Shown: positions 9,991 to 17,850 of the stretch, piece by piece
Layout: every line of letters starts with the position of its first letter
How positions within the stretch are numbered: position 1 is the stretch's first letter
Assembly: GCF_016861845.1 (NCBI RefSeq)
Contig: NZ_BOLV01000002.1
Coordinates: 124,001 to 188,000 of the forward strand
DNA length: 64,000 nt
Origin: Lacticaseibacillus suilingensis
GTDB lineage: Bacteria > Bacillota > Bacilli > Lactobacillales > Lactobacillaceae
Direction of reading: 5' to 3'
The notes under the pieces: generated by a model
What the model was told of the DNA's origin: nothing
The model's input: the letters and a program-made list of their open reading frames with translations, nothing else
Databases searched by the model: none
Translations under genes and position numbers: made by a program

Positions 9991-10147
9991 GGGTAGAACA
10001 GCCTCCGCCGCCATGGGCTGGAACGTGGTGGCCAGCGCTTTGAGCCTCTGCGAGTCTCAAAGTCGCGGCTTGTTCTAAGCCAACCAAAACCGTTGGCTAA
10101 GAACAATTTCACCACTGAGCCCATGCCGGCTCCGGCTGTTCTGCCCT
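9991..10147. repeat. Family 1 multi-stem palindromic element, copy A
   Basis: Structured intergenic repeat of 157 bp. The outer stem is GGGTAGAACAGCC/GGCTGTTCTGCCC (one G-T position); then come ATGGGCT/AGCCCAT and GTGGTG/CACCAC. These enclose two hairpins: GCGCTTTGAG paired with CTCAAAGTCGC (one bulged T), and TTGTTCTAAGCCAAC paired with GTTGGCTAAGAACAA. The same architecture recurs at 38246 and 49885 with changed but complementary stems. The element lies between the yqe promoter side and the detoxification operon. Confidence 0.88.
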
Positions 10148-10310
10148 ACACTGGTGGTAGCTTGCCATAAGCGCCGCATGTCCCAAAAAGTGTCTACGTT
10201 CTGACCGCAGTTTCTTCATGTCATTTCGAGGACCCTGACACCAACTCTCGGAGCTGGTGGCGAAGCACATCGTTCGCACCTTCGCTTCTACGGCGTTAAT
10301 ATAAAAGTGA
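10148..10310. other. Gap between repeat and detoxification promoter
   Basis: No gene is seen. Only small hairpins are visible, such as CACCAACTC/GAGCTGGTG and GCGAAG/CTTCGC, with no T-tract. It may be decayed repeat sequence. Confidence 0.4.
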
Positions 10311-10315
10311 TGACC

Positions 10316-10344
10316 TTGGCTATATTTGGCGACTGCGATATACT
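10316..10344 (+). promoter_or_regulatory. Promoter of the detoxification operon
   Basis: TTGGCT at 10316-10321 and TATACT at 10339-10344, separated by exactly 17 bases, form a good sigma-A promoter. Transcription would begin near 10351, inside the palindrome that overlaps the -10 box. Confidence 0.75.
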
Positions 10345-10359
10345 TATTATTAATAAGTA
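10341..10359. promoter_or_regulatory. Perfect 19-bp palindromic operator
   Basis: TACTTATTA-T-TAATAAGTA is a perfect inverted repeat overlapping the -10 hexamer and the predicted start site, an ideal repressor position. The size and AT-rich form fit MarR/DUF24-type regulators such as MhqR or YodB, which control homologous genes in Bacillus. No regulator gene is adjacent, so the cognate protein is unknown. Confidence 0.7.
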
Positions 10360-10376
10360 ATTAGGAGGCATGAGGC

Positions 10377-11240
10377 ATGAACTATCCCTTACACCATGTT
10401 TCACTTTTGACCGGGGATGCAGCGGCGACGGTCACTTTTTACACGCAGCAACTTGGTTTACGGCTGGTCAAGCAAACTGTGAATCAAGAGAACTGGCGCA
10501 TGCCGCATTTGTTCTTCGGGGATGCCCTGGGCACACCGGGTAGCGTCGTCACTTTCTTTGTCATCGATCATCTTGGACCGCGCTACGATGGCACCAGTTT
10601 TATGGACACCCTGGCGTTGGCCATCCCCACTGGTAGCGCCGCTTTTTGGCAGCAGCGACTGGGGGGCTTGATGGTGCGGGATCCTAATGGCGTGACCGTC
10701 ACCTTAGTGGAAACTCCAGCACACACTCAGGCGCCAGTCGAAAATGAAATTCCAGCGGCTAACCAAATTAGCGGCCTGGCTGGTAGTGCGCTGCGAGTCC
10801 CTGACCCGAAGGCAACGAGGCAGTTTTTCGCCCAACTACTAGCCCTCCCTGCGTTTGGCGGTGATCTGCAGCTCGGCCCAGACACCATCGCGATTACCGC
10901 TAGTCAGGTGCAAACCAAACATCGCTTTGGCCGCGGTAGCATCGATCATATTGCCCTAGCCGTGACCGATGCCGATCAGCTTACAGTTTTGGCCAACCGT
11001 ACCGAAGCGGCTGGTGGCCAAATTGAAAAGCGGGCCGACCGTGGCTGGTTCGAAAGTTTATATGTCAAAGAACCGGGTGGCAATCGTATCGAATTCGCCA
11101 CCACCGTGCCTGGGTTCACCTTGGATGAGCCAGCGGCTACTTTGGGAACCACGCTTGGCTTGCCGCCATTTCTGGAACCGCATCGGGCAGATATTGCGGA
11201 TGGCGTGCCGCAGCTACCACTCCTACCGGTGCACGCATGA
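10377..11240 (+). CDS. Ring-cleaving dioxygenase-like glyoxalase/VOC protein (MhqO-like)
   Basis: Two-module VOC protein of 287 residues similar to the MhqO/MhqA dioxygenases that help detoxify quinones and catechols. Likely metal ligands include the LHHVSL histidine near residue 7, the glutamate of VTLVE, IDHIAL and NRIEFA. The first module is short: only a few residues separate FWQQRL from LMVRDPNG, where relatives carry roughly 20-25 more, so length is below the usual 310-320. It starts at ATG 10377 after AGGAGGC and overlaps the next gene by four bases. Substrate and activity are inferred; the deletion may weaken the first module. Confidence 0.85.
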   Translation: MNYPLHHVSLLTGDAAATVTFYTQQLGLRLVKQTVNQENWRMPHLFFGDALGTPGSVVTFFVIDHLGPRYDGTSFMDTLALAIPTGSAAFWQQRLGGLMVRDPNGVTVTLVETPAHTQAPVENEIPAANQISGLAGSALRVPDPKATRQFFAQLLALPAFGGDLQLGPDTIAITASQVQTKHRFGRGSIDHIALAVTDADQLTVLANRTEAAGGQIEKRADRGWFESLYVKEPGGNRIEFATTVPGFTLDEPAATLGTTLGLPPFLEPHRADIADGVPQLPLLPVHA

Positions 11241-11836
11241 TGCGACATGAGCGGTTCCAGGCTGGTGCAGCTGACCAGCCAACTTTACTCTTGCTCCATG
11301 GTACTGGCGGTACGGAAGATGACTTAATGCCGATTGGTCATTTTCTGGCGCCGCGCGCCAACTTACTCAGCCTCCGCGGCCAAGTCACCACTCAGGGGCG
11401 CACCCAGTTTTTCGCCTCATCCGCTGACGCGGCAGCCATCGAGACCCAAGTCTCTTGGCTCGCTGAAACAGTGCAGGCCCGCTGCGGGCAGTATCAGTTG
11501 AACCCGCAGATGGTGATTCCAGTCGGCTATTCCAACGGCGCGGATTTTGCCCTAGCGGCATTAGGCGTGGCATCACCATTCCCAGCCGCAGTCCTGCTGC
11601 ATCCCACTACCCCGCTGCCGTTAAAGTTGCAACTGGCAGGCAAAGCACTTTGGGCGTCACATGGCACCCATGACGACAAGGTCAGTGCAGGCAATTTTGC
11701 GGATTTAACCCAGCAAATCAGGGCCAGCGGCGGCCAATTAACCGTGTTTCAGCATGATCAACGGCACAATCTCAACATCACGGAACTGCGCCAGGCCAAG
11801 GCGTGGCTCACTCATTTCATGGAGGTGACACAATGA
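11237..11836 (+). CDS. Alpha/beta hydrolase, MhqD-like carboxylesterase
   Basis: 199-residue serine hydrolase of the phospholipase/carboxylesterase family (MhqD group). HGTGGTE forms the oxyanion region near residue 20, the nucleophile serine is in GYSNGAD, and Asp (HGTHDDKVS) and His (HDQRHNLN) complete a likely triad. In Bacillus, mhqD is co-transcribed with an mhqO-type dioxygenase and induced by quinones; the same pairing here suggests the same role. It overlaps its neighbours on both sides by four bases, so the three genes are one translationally coupled operon. Confidence 0.87.
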   Translation: MMRHERFQAGAADQPTLLLLHGTGGTEDDLMPIGHFLAPRANLLSLRGQVTTQGRTQFFASSADAAAIETQVSWLAETVQARCGQYQLNPQMVIPVGYSNGADFALAALGVASPFPAAVLLHPTTPLPLKLQLAGKALWASHGTHDDKVSAGNFADLTQQIRASGGQLTVFQHDQRHNLNITELRQAKAWLTHFMEVTQ

Positions 11837-12750
11837 TTCGTTTTGGCTTTAATCGCTATGGGACTCCTCAAGTTTTTCAAGTCCTGGAGAGCGACCCGCC
11901 GCAACCCAAGCCAGGTCAAGTTCAGCTTAAAGTGCTAGGCTTCGGCCTCAATCCCTATGATGCTTCGCTGCGCCGCGGTGAACAGGCGGCTTTTCGCAAA
12001 CTCAGCTTTCCCATTGTCCCTGGCACCGATGTTTTAGGCGAGGTCACGCAACTCGGTGAAGGCGTCACCGAGTTTGCCGTGGGGGATGTGGTGATTAATT
12101 ATCGCCCCATTGGCGGTTATAGTGAATACGTCACCGCTACTGTGGGCAAAGTGATCAAAAAGCCGACCGCGCTTGATGACGCCGCTGCCGCTGGCCTAGG
12201 ACAGGTGGGCATTGCCGCTTATTCCATTCTCCAGCAACTCAACTTAAACCCTGGGCAAACCCTAACAGTGCTTGGGGCCAGCGGCGGGGTCGGCGCCCTA
12301 CTGGTACAAATGGCCAAACACGAGGGCCTGCACGTACTCGCCATTGCTGGCTCGGCCAGTCAAACCTATCTTGAAAGCCTCGGGGCTGATCAAGTCGCCA
12401 CCTATGATGATGCGCCAACCCTGCCGGCCTCTGATGCGACCGTGAATGCCATCAACGGCGGCGATGACCACGGCTTAGGCGGCATCCTCACCAAAGCTGG
12501 TGGCACCTTGCTCACCACCGCCTACCGTACACCAGATGTGCAGGGTAGAGCCCTGAAGCTCATCCAGCTTGGCGATGACCGTCCCGCTAAGGCTGAGGTG
12601 GTTCTGCCATACTTAGCGGAACTGGCGTCGAGTACCGAGCTCTCGGTTCGGATTGCCGAACGCTTGCCATTTTCGCTGGCCGGGGTCGTGCAAGGCCATG
12701 AACTGCTGGCAACGCACCATGCCGCAGGCAAACTGGTGGTCTTACGCTAA
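11833..12750 (+). CDS. NADPH:quinone oxidoreductase, zinc-less MDR family
   Basis: Medium-chain dehydrogenase/reductase of 305 residues that would reduce quinones with NAD(P)H. The N-terminal GroES-like domain contains IVPGTDVLGEV, and the nucleotide-binding domain has LGASGGVGALL near residues 150-160. No structural zinc cysteine cluster is seen, as expected for quinone reductases. A frame opens at 11803, but GGAGGTGACACA followed by ATG at 11833, overlapping the previous TGA, marks the start. It is the last gene of the operon and ends at a bidirectional terminator. The exact substrate is unknown. Confidence 0.87.
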   Translation: MIRFGFNRYGTPQVFQVLESDPPQPKPGQVQLKVLGFGLNPYDASLRRGEQAAFRKLSFPIVPGTDVLGEVTQLGEGVTEFAVGDVVINYRPIGGYSEYVTATVGKVIKKPTALDDAAAAGLGQVGIAAYSILQQLNLNPGQTLTVLGASGGVGALLVQMAKHEGLHVLAIAGSASQTYLESLGADQVATYDDAPTLPASDATVNAINGGDDHGLGGILTKAGGTLLTTAYRTPDVQGRALKLIQLGDDRPAKAEVVLPYLAELASSTELSVRIAERLPFSLAGVVQGHELLATHHAAGKLVVLR

Positions 12751-12759
12751 GTGAATGAC

Positions 12760-12794
12760 GCAAAATGCCCTCACATGAAGTGAGCGCATTTTTT
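12760..12794. terminator. Bidirectional terminator between detoxification operon and lactate oxidase
   Basis: AATGC-CTCAC pairs with GTGAG-GCATT, with one mismatch, around a five-base loop. It is followed by a T-run on the plus strand and by TTTTGCG on the minus strand, serving both convergent genes. Confidence 0.88.
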
Positions 12795-12796
12795 GG

Positions 12797-13900
12797 TTAA
12801 TCAGCATATTGATTAGGAATCAGCTGGGTGTGTTTAATCTCATCGATATTATGCGCCCCAGTCAGCTGCATCGCGATGAGCAGCTCATTTTCCAATTCCT
12901 CAAACACGGCCTCAACGCCTTGACTGCCACCTAGCGCTAAGCCGTAAATCACCGGCCGTCCGATGGCCACTAAGTCCGCGCCACTTGCCAGGGCTTTGAA
13001 CACATGCATCCCGCGACGGACGCCAGAATCAAAAACAATCGGTACGCGTTTGGCCACGGCTTTGGCGACCACCTGCAAGGCGTCAAAGGAAGCTACCCCA
13101 CCATCGAGCTGCCGCCCCCCATGGTTAGAGACCCAAATGCCATCAGCGCCGGCGCGAATCGCTATTTCCGCATCGGCAGCGGTTTGCACCCCTTTGACAT
13201 ACACCGGCAGCCCGGAATAATCCTTAATAAAGGCGATATCACGTGGTCCTAGGGCCTGCTTGGCAGACTTATAGACGGCATCCATCGTTTGGTCCTGCCC
13301 GTCTTGGTAGGGCACAATTGGCAACCCCACCGGGAAGGTGAAATGGTTGCGCTTATCCGCCTCGCGATAGCCACCCACCGTCGCGTCTGCAGTTAACACG
13401 ATGACTTCGGCGCCATTGGCCTTGGCTGTATCGAGCATCTGCTTGGTCACCGCATCATCTTTACTCTGGTACAGCTGAAACCATTGCGGCTGATCACCGC
13501 GCTCAGCCGCTTGGGCTTCGTATGTCTCACTAGCGAACGAACTGATGGTGAAAATCGTCCCATGCTTAGCCACGCCGCGGGCCGTGGCCACTTCGCCTTG
13601 GGTATTGGCCAGCTTGTGGGCGGCGACTGGCGCCATGATGATGGGACTGGTCAATCTGTGGCCCATGAAGTCGGTATGCATGTCGGCGGGAAACGCAATT
13701 TTCTGCAGCACTCTTGGTGCCACCAACTGGTGATTAAACGCCTTGATATTTTCTTTAATGGTATAAAGGTCTTGCGCTCCGCTGGATATGTAACCATAAG
13801 CGCCCTGAGGAATCACTTTGGCCGCCGCTGCTTCCAGGTCAAACACATTGATGACATCGATGGGTGCTTCGGCACTACTGGTAACAAATGGTGTTGACAT
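12797..13900 (-). CDS. lox: L-lactate oxidase (FMN-dependent alpha-hydroxy acid oxidase)
   Basis: Oxidises L-lactate to pyruvate with O2, yielding H2O2. The 367 residues and sequence follow the lactate oxidase branch (Aerococcus type) rather than lactate dehydrogenases: SGLPVYVKG supplies the FMN-contacting lysine, VSNHGGRQLD the catalytic histidine and substrate arginine, and VPIVFDSGVRRG plus ASGADLVAIGRP the phosphate site. A GTG lies at 13909 inside the ribosome-binding site; ATG 13900, five bases after GGGGTGG, is the better start. The gene converges on the quinone-detoxification operon, so oxidative chemistry is clustered here. Confidence 0.9.
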   Translation of the reverse strand: MSTPFVTSSAEAPIDVINVFDLEAAAAKVIPQGAYGYISSGAQDLYTIKENIKAFNHQLVAPRVLQKIAFPADMHTDFMGHRLTSPIIMAPVAAHKLANTQGEVATARGVAKHGTIFTISSFASETYEAQAAERGDQPQWFQLYQSKDDAVTKQMLDTAKANGAEVIVLTADATVGGYREADKRNHFTFPVGLPIVPYQDGQDQTMDAVYKSAKQALGPRDIAFIKDYSGLPVYVKGVQTAADAEIAIRAGADGIWVSNHGGRQLDGGVASFDALQVVAKAVAKRVPIVFDSGVRRGMHVFKALASGADLVAIGRPVIYGLALGGSQGVEAVFEELENELLIAMQLTGAHNIDEIKHTQLIPNQYAD

Positions 13901-14039
13901 AATTTCCACCCCGTATCTGATTATTTGGTTTTGGACGATTAGTTTGCTTGCAATCGTTCTTACTGCCAGTTTATCAGGTTACGAAAGCGTTTTCTAGGCT
14001 TTAAGTTAAAAACTTCCAGCGAATGATCATTGCTGGAAT

Positions 14040-14072
14040 CAAAAACGCCGCCTACGATGAGGCGACGTTTTG
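14040..14072 (-). terminator. Terminator of infC-rpmI-rplT operon
   Basis: AACGTCGCCTC pairs with GGCGGCGTT around a short loop, followed on the minus strand by TTTTTG. It lies just after the rplT stop. Confidence 0.88.
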
Positions 14073-14080
14073 GTTTGGCT

Positions 14081-14437
14081 TTAGGCCAAAGCCTTCTTGG
14101 CGGTTTCTGCCAAGGCAGCAAAGCTGTCTGGATCAGCAATCGCGATGTCCGCAAGCATCTTGCGGTTCATGTCGATGTTAGCGACCTTCAAGCCGTGCAT
14201 CAACTTGCTGTAGGAAAGACCATTGATCCGCGCAGCAGCGTTGATCCGGGCAATCCACAGGGAGCGGAAGTTACGCTTGGTAGCGCGACGATCGCGGAAA
14301 GCGTAACGATAGGAAACCATGACCTGGGCATTAGCTGCCTTGAACAACAGGTGCTTGGCGCCGCGGTAACCCTTAGCCAGCTTTAAAACCTTTTTACGAC
14401 GTTTGCGTGTTACTGTTCCACCTTTTACACGTGGCAT
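14081..14437 (-). CDS. rplT: 50S ribosomal protein L20
   Basis: 118-residue L20, needed for early 50S assembly and, in Firmicutes, repressor of its own operon by binding the leader RNA. The basic N-terminus ([16 protein letters not shown]) and the [18 protein letters not shown] segment are characteristic. It is the third gene after infC and rpmI with AGGAGGAA upstream. A leader attenuator before infC fits L20 autoregulation. Confidence 0.98.
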   Translation of the reverse strand: MPRVKGGTVTRKRRKKVLKLAKGYRGAKHLLFKAANAQVMVSYRYAFRDRRATKRNFRSLWIARINAAARINGLSYSKLMHGLKVANIDMNRKMLADIAIADPDSFAALAETAKKALA

Positions 14438-14494
14438 TTGAAATTCCTCCTCAAATCATTAAGCGAACTCGAAAGCGTGAAATTAGTCACGCAA

Positions 14495-14695
14495 TTACTT
14501 CATCTGACTCATCATCTGGCGGATCCGCTTCATATCTGAGTGGGATACCAAACCTGACTTGCGCAGCTGACGACGCTGCTTCTTGGTCTTACCGTGGAAA
14601 CGGTGGCTCGTGTATGCGTGGCCCCGCTTCAAAGCACCACTGGCGGTGCGCTTGAAACGCTTGGCTGATGCACGGTGTGTCTTGAATTTTGGCAT
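14495..14695 (-). CDS. rpmI: 50S ribosomal protein L35
   Basis: 66-residue highly basic protein starting [14 protein letters not shown], the standard L35 N-terminus. A longer frame begins at 14725, but AGGAGGAAAATAGTC directly precedes the ATG at 14695, so that is the start. It lies between infC and rplT in the conserved translation operon. Confidence 0.98.
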   Translation of the reverse strand: MPKFKTHRASAKRFKRTASGALKRGHAYTSHRFHGKTKKQRRQLRKSGLVSHSDMKRIRQMMSQMK

Positions 14696-14753
14696 GACTA
14701 TTTTCCTCCTAATACTTATGTTCACCCAGTCGCAATGCGATCAGGTTGGTCGC

Positions 14754-15278
14754 CTACTTTTTATTCGGGTCGACCTTTGGTGCGAGCATCATGAACATGC
14801 TACGACCGTCCATCTTGGGACGGGCTTCGACATTAGCCAGGTCGCTAACAGCCTTGGCCATTTGTTCGAGGACTTTTTGCCCCAAGTCCTTGTGGGTGAT
14901 TGCGCGGCCCCGGAACCGAACCGAAACCTTGACTTTGTCACCCTTCTCAAGGAACTTCGATGCGTTCTTAAGCCGAGTGTTGAAATCTGCTTCGCCAATC
15001 GTTGGGCTCAGGCGGATTTCCTTGATGCTGATGGTTTTTTGCTTCTTGCGTGCTTCGCGCTGCTTCTTTTGAAGCTCAAACCGAAACTTCCCGTAATCCA
15101 TAATGCGGGCAACTGGCGGCTTAGCAGTTGGTGAAACAAGGACTAAATCCAAGTTTGCGCTAGATGCAAGTTCCATGGCGTCGCGCGTACTCTTGACGCC
15201 AAGCTGTTCACCGGTTTGAGAGATCAAACGCACTTCGCGGGCGCGAATCCCATCATTGACCATCACTTCTCGTGCTAT
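14754..15278 (-). CDS. infC: Translation initiation factor IF-3, ATA start codon
   Basis: IF-3 binds the 30S subunit, prevents premature joining and discriminates against non-standard start codons. The conserved segment [12 protein letters not shown] is near the N-terminus and the C-terminal domain has KVSVRFRGR. Upstream of the first GTG/ATG (15266/15263) the frame continues GCA CGA GAA back to ATA at 15278. The site CGGAGGTGA precedes it and contains an in-frame TGA, so no standard start lies further up. ATA is therefore the likely initiator, giving 174 residues. Rare starts on infC allow autoregulation by IF-3 in other bacteria. Confidence 0.95.
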   Translation of the reverse strand: MAREVMVNDGIRAREVRLISQTGEQLGVKSTRDAMELASSANLDLVLVSPTAKPPVARIMDYGKFRFELQKKQREARKKQKTISIKEIRLSPTIGEADFNTRLKNASKFLEKGDKVKVSVRFRGRAITHKDLGQKVLEQMAKAVSDLANVEARPKMDGRSMFMMLAPKVDPNKK

Positions 15279-15301
15279 GGCAGTTCACCTCCGAATTAAT
15301 T

Positions 15302-15426
15302 TCGAGAAAAAGAGAATGCGGCGGAGCTCAGAAAGCCCCGCCGCATCGTTAAATACCGATCATATCAACCTAGAGGCCAGTGGCTTGGGTGAGAAGCGGG
15401 AACTTCTGCTTTTTCTCAACTTTATT
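15302..15426 (-). promoter_or_regulatory. infC leader attenuator, probable L20-type
   Basis: The infC leader carries a terminator hairpin GATGCGGCGG/CCGCCGCATT (15338-15347 with 15315-15324) followed by TCTCTTTTTCTC. The segment GAGAAAAAG near the 5' end of the transcript (15409-15417) is exactly complementary to CTTTTTCTC in the terminator tail (15304-15312), an alternative pairing that would disarm termination. Position and operon match the Firmicute L20 leader; binding by L20 is inferred. Confidence 0.75.
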
Positions 15427-15455
15427 AGTATACGCACTCTGACTACCGGTGTCAA
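15427..15455 (-). promoter_or_regulatory. Strong promoter of infC-rpmI-rplT
   Basis: On the minus strand TTGACA (15450-15455), a 17-base spacer and TATACT (15427-15432) form a near-consensus sigma-A promoter, giving a leader of about 140 bases before infC. Confidence 0.88.
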
Positions 15456-15480
15456 ACGTTTCTATCATGGGAGCACTGCC

Positions 15481-15527
15481 GGGTAGGCCAGCTTCCGCAG
15501 TAAGGGGCTGGAACGTGGTAGCCAGCG
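15481..15527. repeat. Family 1 element, truncated copy D
   Basis: GGGTAGGCCAGCTTCCGCAG through GGAACGTGGTAGCCAGCG matches the first 47 positions of family 1 and then diverges. The right half, including both internal hairpins, is missing. It lies just upstream of the infC promoter and after the thrS 3' end. Confidence 0.75.
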
Positions 15528-15576
15528 GGAGGCGGTGCTGGGCGGAGCTCGGCGCCATCACCCGCGTCAGTGTGAA

Positions 15577-17544
15577 TTACAGGTTCTTACCGGCGCCGCG
15601 CTTTTGCTTGCCATCACGGCTGTAGTTCTTGATTTCGGCCTTAACCGAATCCACGAACATGTTGGCCGGCATTTCCTCGGCCTCGCTTTCACCATAGCGC
15701 CGCACCGAAACAGCAGCCGAGTTGACTTCTTTTTCGCCGACCACGACGGTGTAAGGAATCTTCTGGGTTTGCGCTTCGCGGATCTTGTAGCCCATCTTTT
15801 CGTTGCGGGCATCCAGCTCGACGCGCAGGCCGGCTTTGCGCATTTCGGTTTCGATCAACTTAGCATAGTCGAGGTGTTCATCCAAGGAAACTGGGATGAT
15901 TTCAACTTGCTTCGGGGCCAACCAGGTTGGGAACGCGCCTTTGTAGATTTCCGTCAGGTAAGCGATGAAGCGTTCCATGGTCCCTACGATGCCACGATGG
16001 ATCATGACTGGCCGGTGTTCTTGGCCATCTTTACCGACATAGGTCAAATCGAAGCGTTCTGGCAGCATGAAGTCCAGTTGGATGGTGGACATGGTTTCTT
16101 CGTTGCCCAGTGCCGTCTTAGTTTGAATGTCCAGCTTTGGCCCGTAGAAAGCTGCTTCGCCTTCTGCTTCGTAGTAATCCAGACCTAAATCATCCATCGC
16201 GCCTTTCAGCATGCTTTGGCTACGGGTCCACATTTCATCGTCATCGAAGTACTTTTCCGTGTTCTTCGGGTCGCGGTAGGACAAGCGGAAGGTGTAATCG
16301 GAGATGTTGAAGTCTTCGTAGACATCCATGATCAACCGCAGAATCTTCTTGAATTCGTCCTGCACTTGATCCAGCGCCACGAAGGTGTGACCATCGTTCA
16401 AGGTCATTTCCCGCACGCGCTGCAAACCGGACAAAGCGCCGGACTTTTCATAGCGGTGCATCATCCCCAGTTCGGCAATGCGCAGTGGTAGTTCGCGGTA
16501 GGAGCGGATGTGGTGGTTGTAAATCTGAATGTGGCTTGGGCAGTTCATCGGCCGCAGTTCGAGCATTTCGCCATCGCCCATGTCCATTGGTGGGAACATG
16601 TCTTCACGGTAGTGGGCCCAGTGACCAGAAGTCTTGTAAAGATCCAAGTTAGCCAGCACTGGCGTATAAACATGTTCATAGCCATCGGCCAGTTCCTTGT
16701 CGATGATGTAGCGTTCAATCACGCGGCGGATGGTGGCCCCATTTGGCATCCAGTATGGCAAGCCAGAACCAGCCTTCGGATCAACGAAAAACAGGTCCAA
16801 ATCACGGCCAATGGCGCGGTGATCGCGGTCGCGGGCTTCTTGGCGCTGCTTAGCGTCGGCTTCCAGGTCGGCTTCTTTGAAGTAGGCTGTGGCATAAATC
16901 CGCTGCAGCATTGGGTTGGAGGACTTACCCTGCCAGTAAGCGCCAGCAACAGACAACAAGGTGAAGTGCTTCAGGTCTTTGAGACTTGGCAGCACCACTG
17001 CTTCTTCAAAATCGAAGAAATCGCCCAATTGGTAGCCGTTGATGGTGTCGCCAGCCGCGGCATCAATCAATTCCAGCTTGTAAGGTTCATCAGCGAAGGC
17101 CTTTTTGGCGTCAGCCTTGCTCATGCTAACGGCTTCGATTGGCGCGTTAGCCTTCACCAATGCATTGATTTTGTCGCTGATGGCAGGCAGTTGGTCCACC
17201 GTCAACTGGCCTTCCTGACGGTCGGTATCGTAGAAGAACCCATCGTCAGTCGCTTCGCCTTGGCCCAGCTTAACTTCCGGGTGCAGGGCTTTGATTGCAG
17301 CAGCCAGCGCAAAGGCGCCAGTTTGCCGCAGCACGTTCAAGCCGTCTGCACTGTCTTTGGTGATAATTTCCAGCGCGCCGTCTTCGCTAATGGGTTGGTT
17401 CAAAGCAATCAGTTGCGCATTGAACTTGCCGGCAACGGCCTTTTTGGCCAAGCTGTTGGCAATCGCCTTAGCGACGCCTTCAGTGGTGATGCCAGCGTCG
17501 AATTCTTTGACGCTGTTGTCTGGTAAGGTAATTTTGATTGACAT
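15577..17544 (-). CDS. thrS: Threonyl-tRNA synthetase
   Basis: Class II synthetase of 655 residues charging tRNA-Thr. Domain order is TGS (about 1-63), editing domain, catalytic core and C-terminal anticodon-binding domain. Motif 2 with [17 protein letters not shown] and zinc ligands in [13 protein letters not shown] and MIHRG are present. The ATG at 17544 follows AAAAGGAG. A T-box leader with its own promoter lies upstream, so expression rises when tRNA-Thr is uncharged. Intact and of normal length. Confidence 0.98.
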   Translation of the reverse strand: MSIKITLPDNSVKEFDAGITTEGVAKAIANSLAKKAVAGKFNAQLIALNQPISEDGALEIITKDSADGLNVLRQTGAFALAAAIKALHPEVKLGQGEATDDGFFYDTDRQEGQLTVDQLPAISDKINALVKANAPIEAVSMSKADAKKAFADEPYKLELIDAAAGDTINGYQLGDFFDFEEAVVLPSLKDLKHFTLLSVAGAYWQGKSSNPMLQRIYATAYFKEADLEADAKQRQEARDRDHRAIGRDLDLFFVDPKAGSGLPYWMPNGATIRRVIERYIIDKELADGYEHVYTPVLANLDLYKTSGHWAHYREDMFPPMDMGDGEMLELRPMNCPSHIQIYNHHIRSYRELPLRIAELGMMHRYEKSGALSGLQRVREMTLNDGHTFVALDQVQDEFKKILRLIMDVYEDFNISDYTFRLSYRDPKNTEKYFDDDEMWTRSQSMLKGAMDDLGLDYYEAEGEAAFYGPKLDIQTKTALGNEETMSTIQLDFMLPERFDLTYVGKDGQEHRPVMIHRGIVGTMERFIAYLTEIYKGAFPTWLAPKQVEIIPVSLDEHLDYAKLIETEMRKAGLRVELDARNEKMGYKIREAQTQKIPYTVVVGEKEVNSAAVSVRRYGESEAEEMPANMFVDSVKAEIKNYSRDGKQKRGAGKNL

Positions 17545-17574
17545 AGGTATTGCTCCTTTTCTGACGAAGGCAAA

Positions 17575-17798
17575 AGAAAAATCGCCTCGAGTGTCATTTC
17601 TGACACTCGGGACGATTAATATCGCGGTTCCACCCGACTTGAAAGCACTGCTTTCCTCTCAATGCTCGTAACCTGAGCTTGGGGCCACTAGTGGCAATCT
17701 CGGAAAGAGGTGCGGATCAGGTCTTGTCTCGGTTTACAGCCACGCCCGAGGCTCTCTGGTGAAACATGGTCCTTAAAGCTTTCGTCTTTGATACCTAG
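17575..17798 (-). promoter_or_regulatory. T-box riboswitch of thrS
   Basis: On the minus strand GGGTGGAACCGCG (about 17623-17635) is the T-box sequence. It is followed by terminator stem GAGTGTCA/TGACACTC and TTTTTCTTTT (17575-17613). Upstream sequence has the AGAGAG-type stem I motif. ACC just 5' of TGATCC is a candidate threonine specifier; that codon call is tentative. Confidence 0.9.
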
Positions 17799-17827
17799 AT
17801 TAAACCACAGCGCAAACACGTGTGCAA
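17799..17827 (-). promoter_or_regulatory. Promoter of the thrS T-box transcript
   Basis: TTGCAC (17822-17827), 17 bases and TTTAAT (17799-17804) on the minus strand, immediately 5' of the T-box leader and downstream of dnaI. Confidence 0.7.
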
Positions 17828-17850
17828 GCTTCATGGGCAAAAAGTTAAGC

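Noticed and set aside
9843-10124. 93-codon frame across the repeat region
   Set aside because: It lies entirely within two palindromic elements, has no ribosome-binding site, and the composition is that of the repeat arms.
16510-17526. 338-codon open frame on the plus strand opposite thrS
   Set aside because: It mirrors the reverse strand of a certain gene, a common effect in GC-rich DNA. It has no ribosome-binding site and no recognisable domains.
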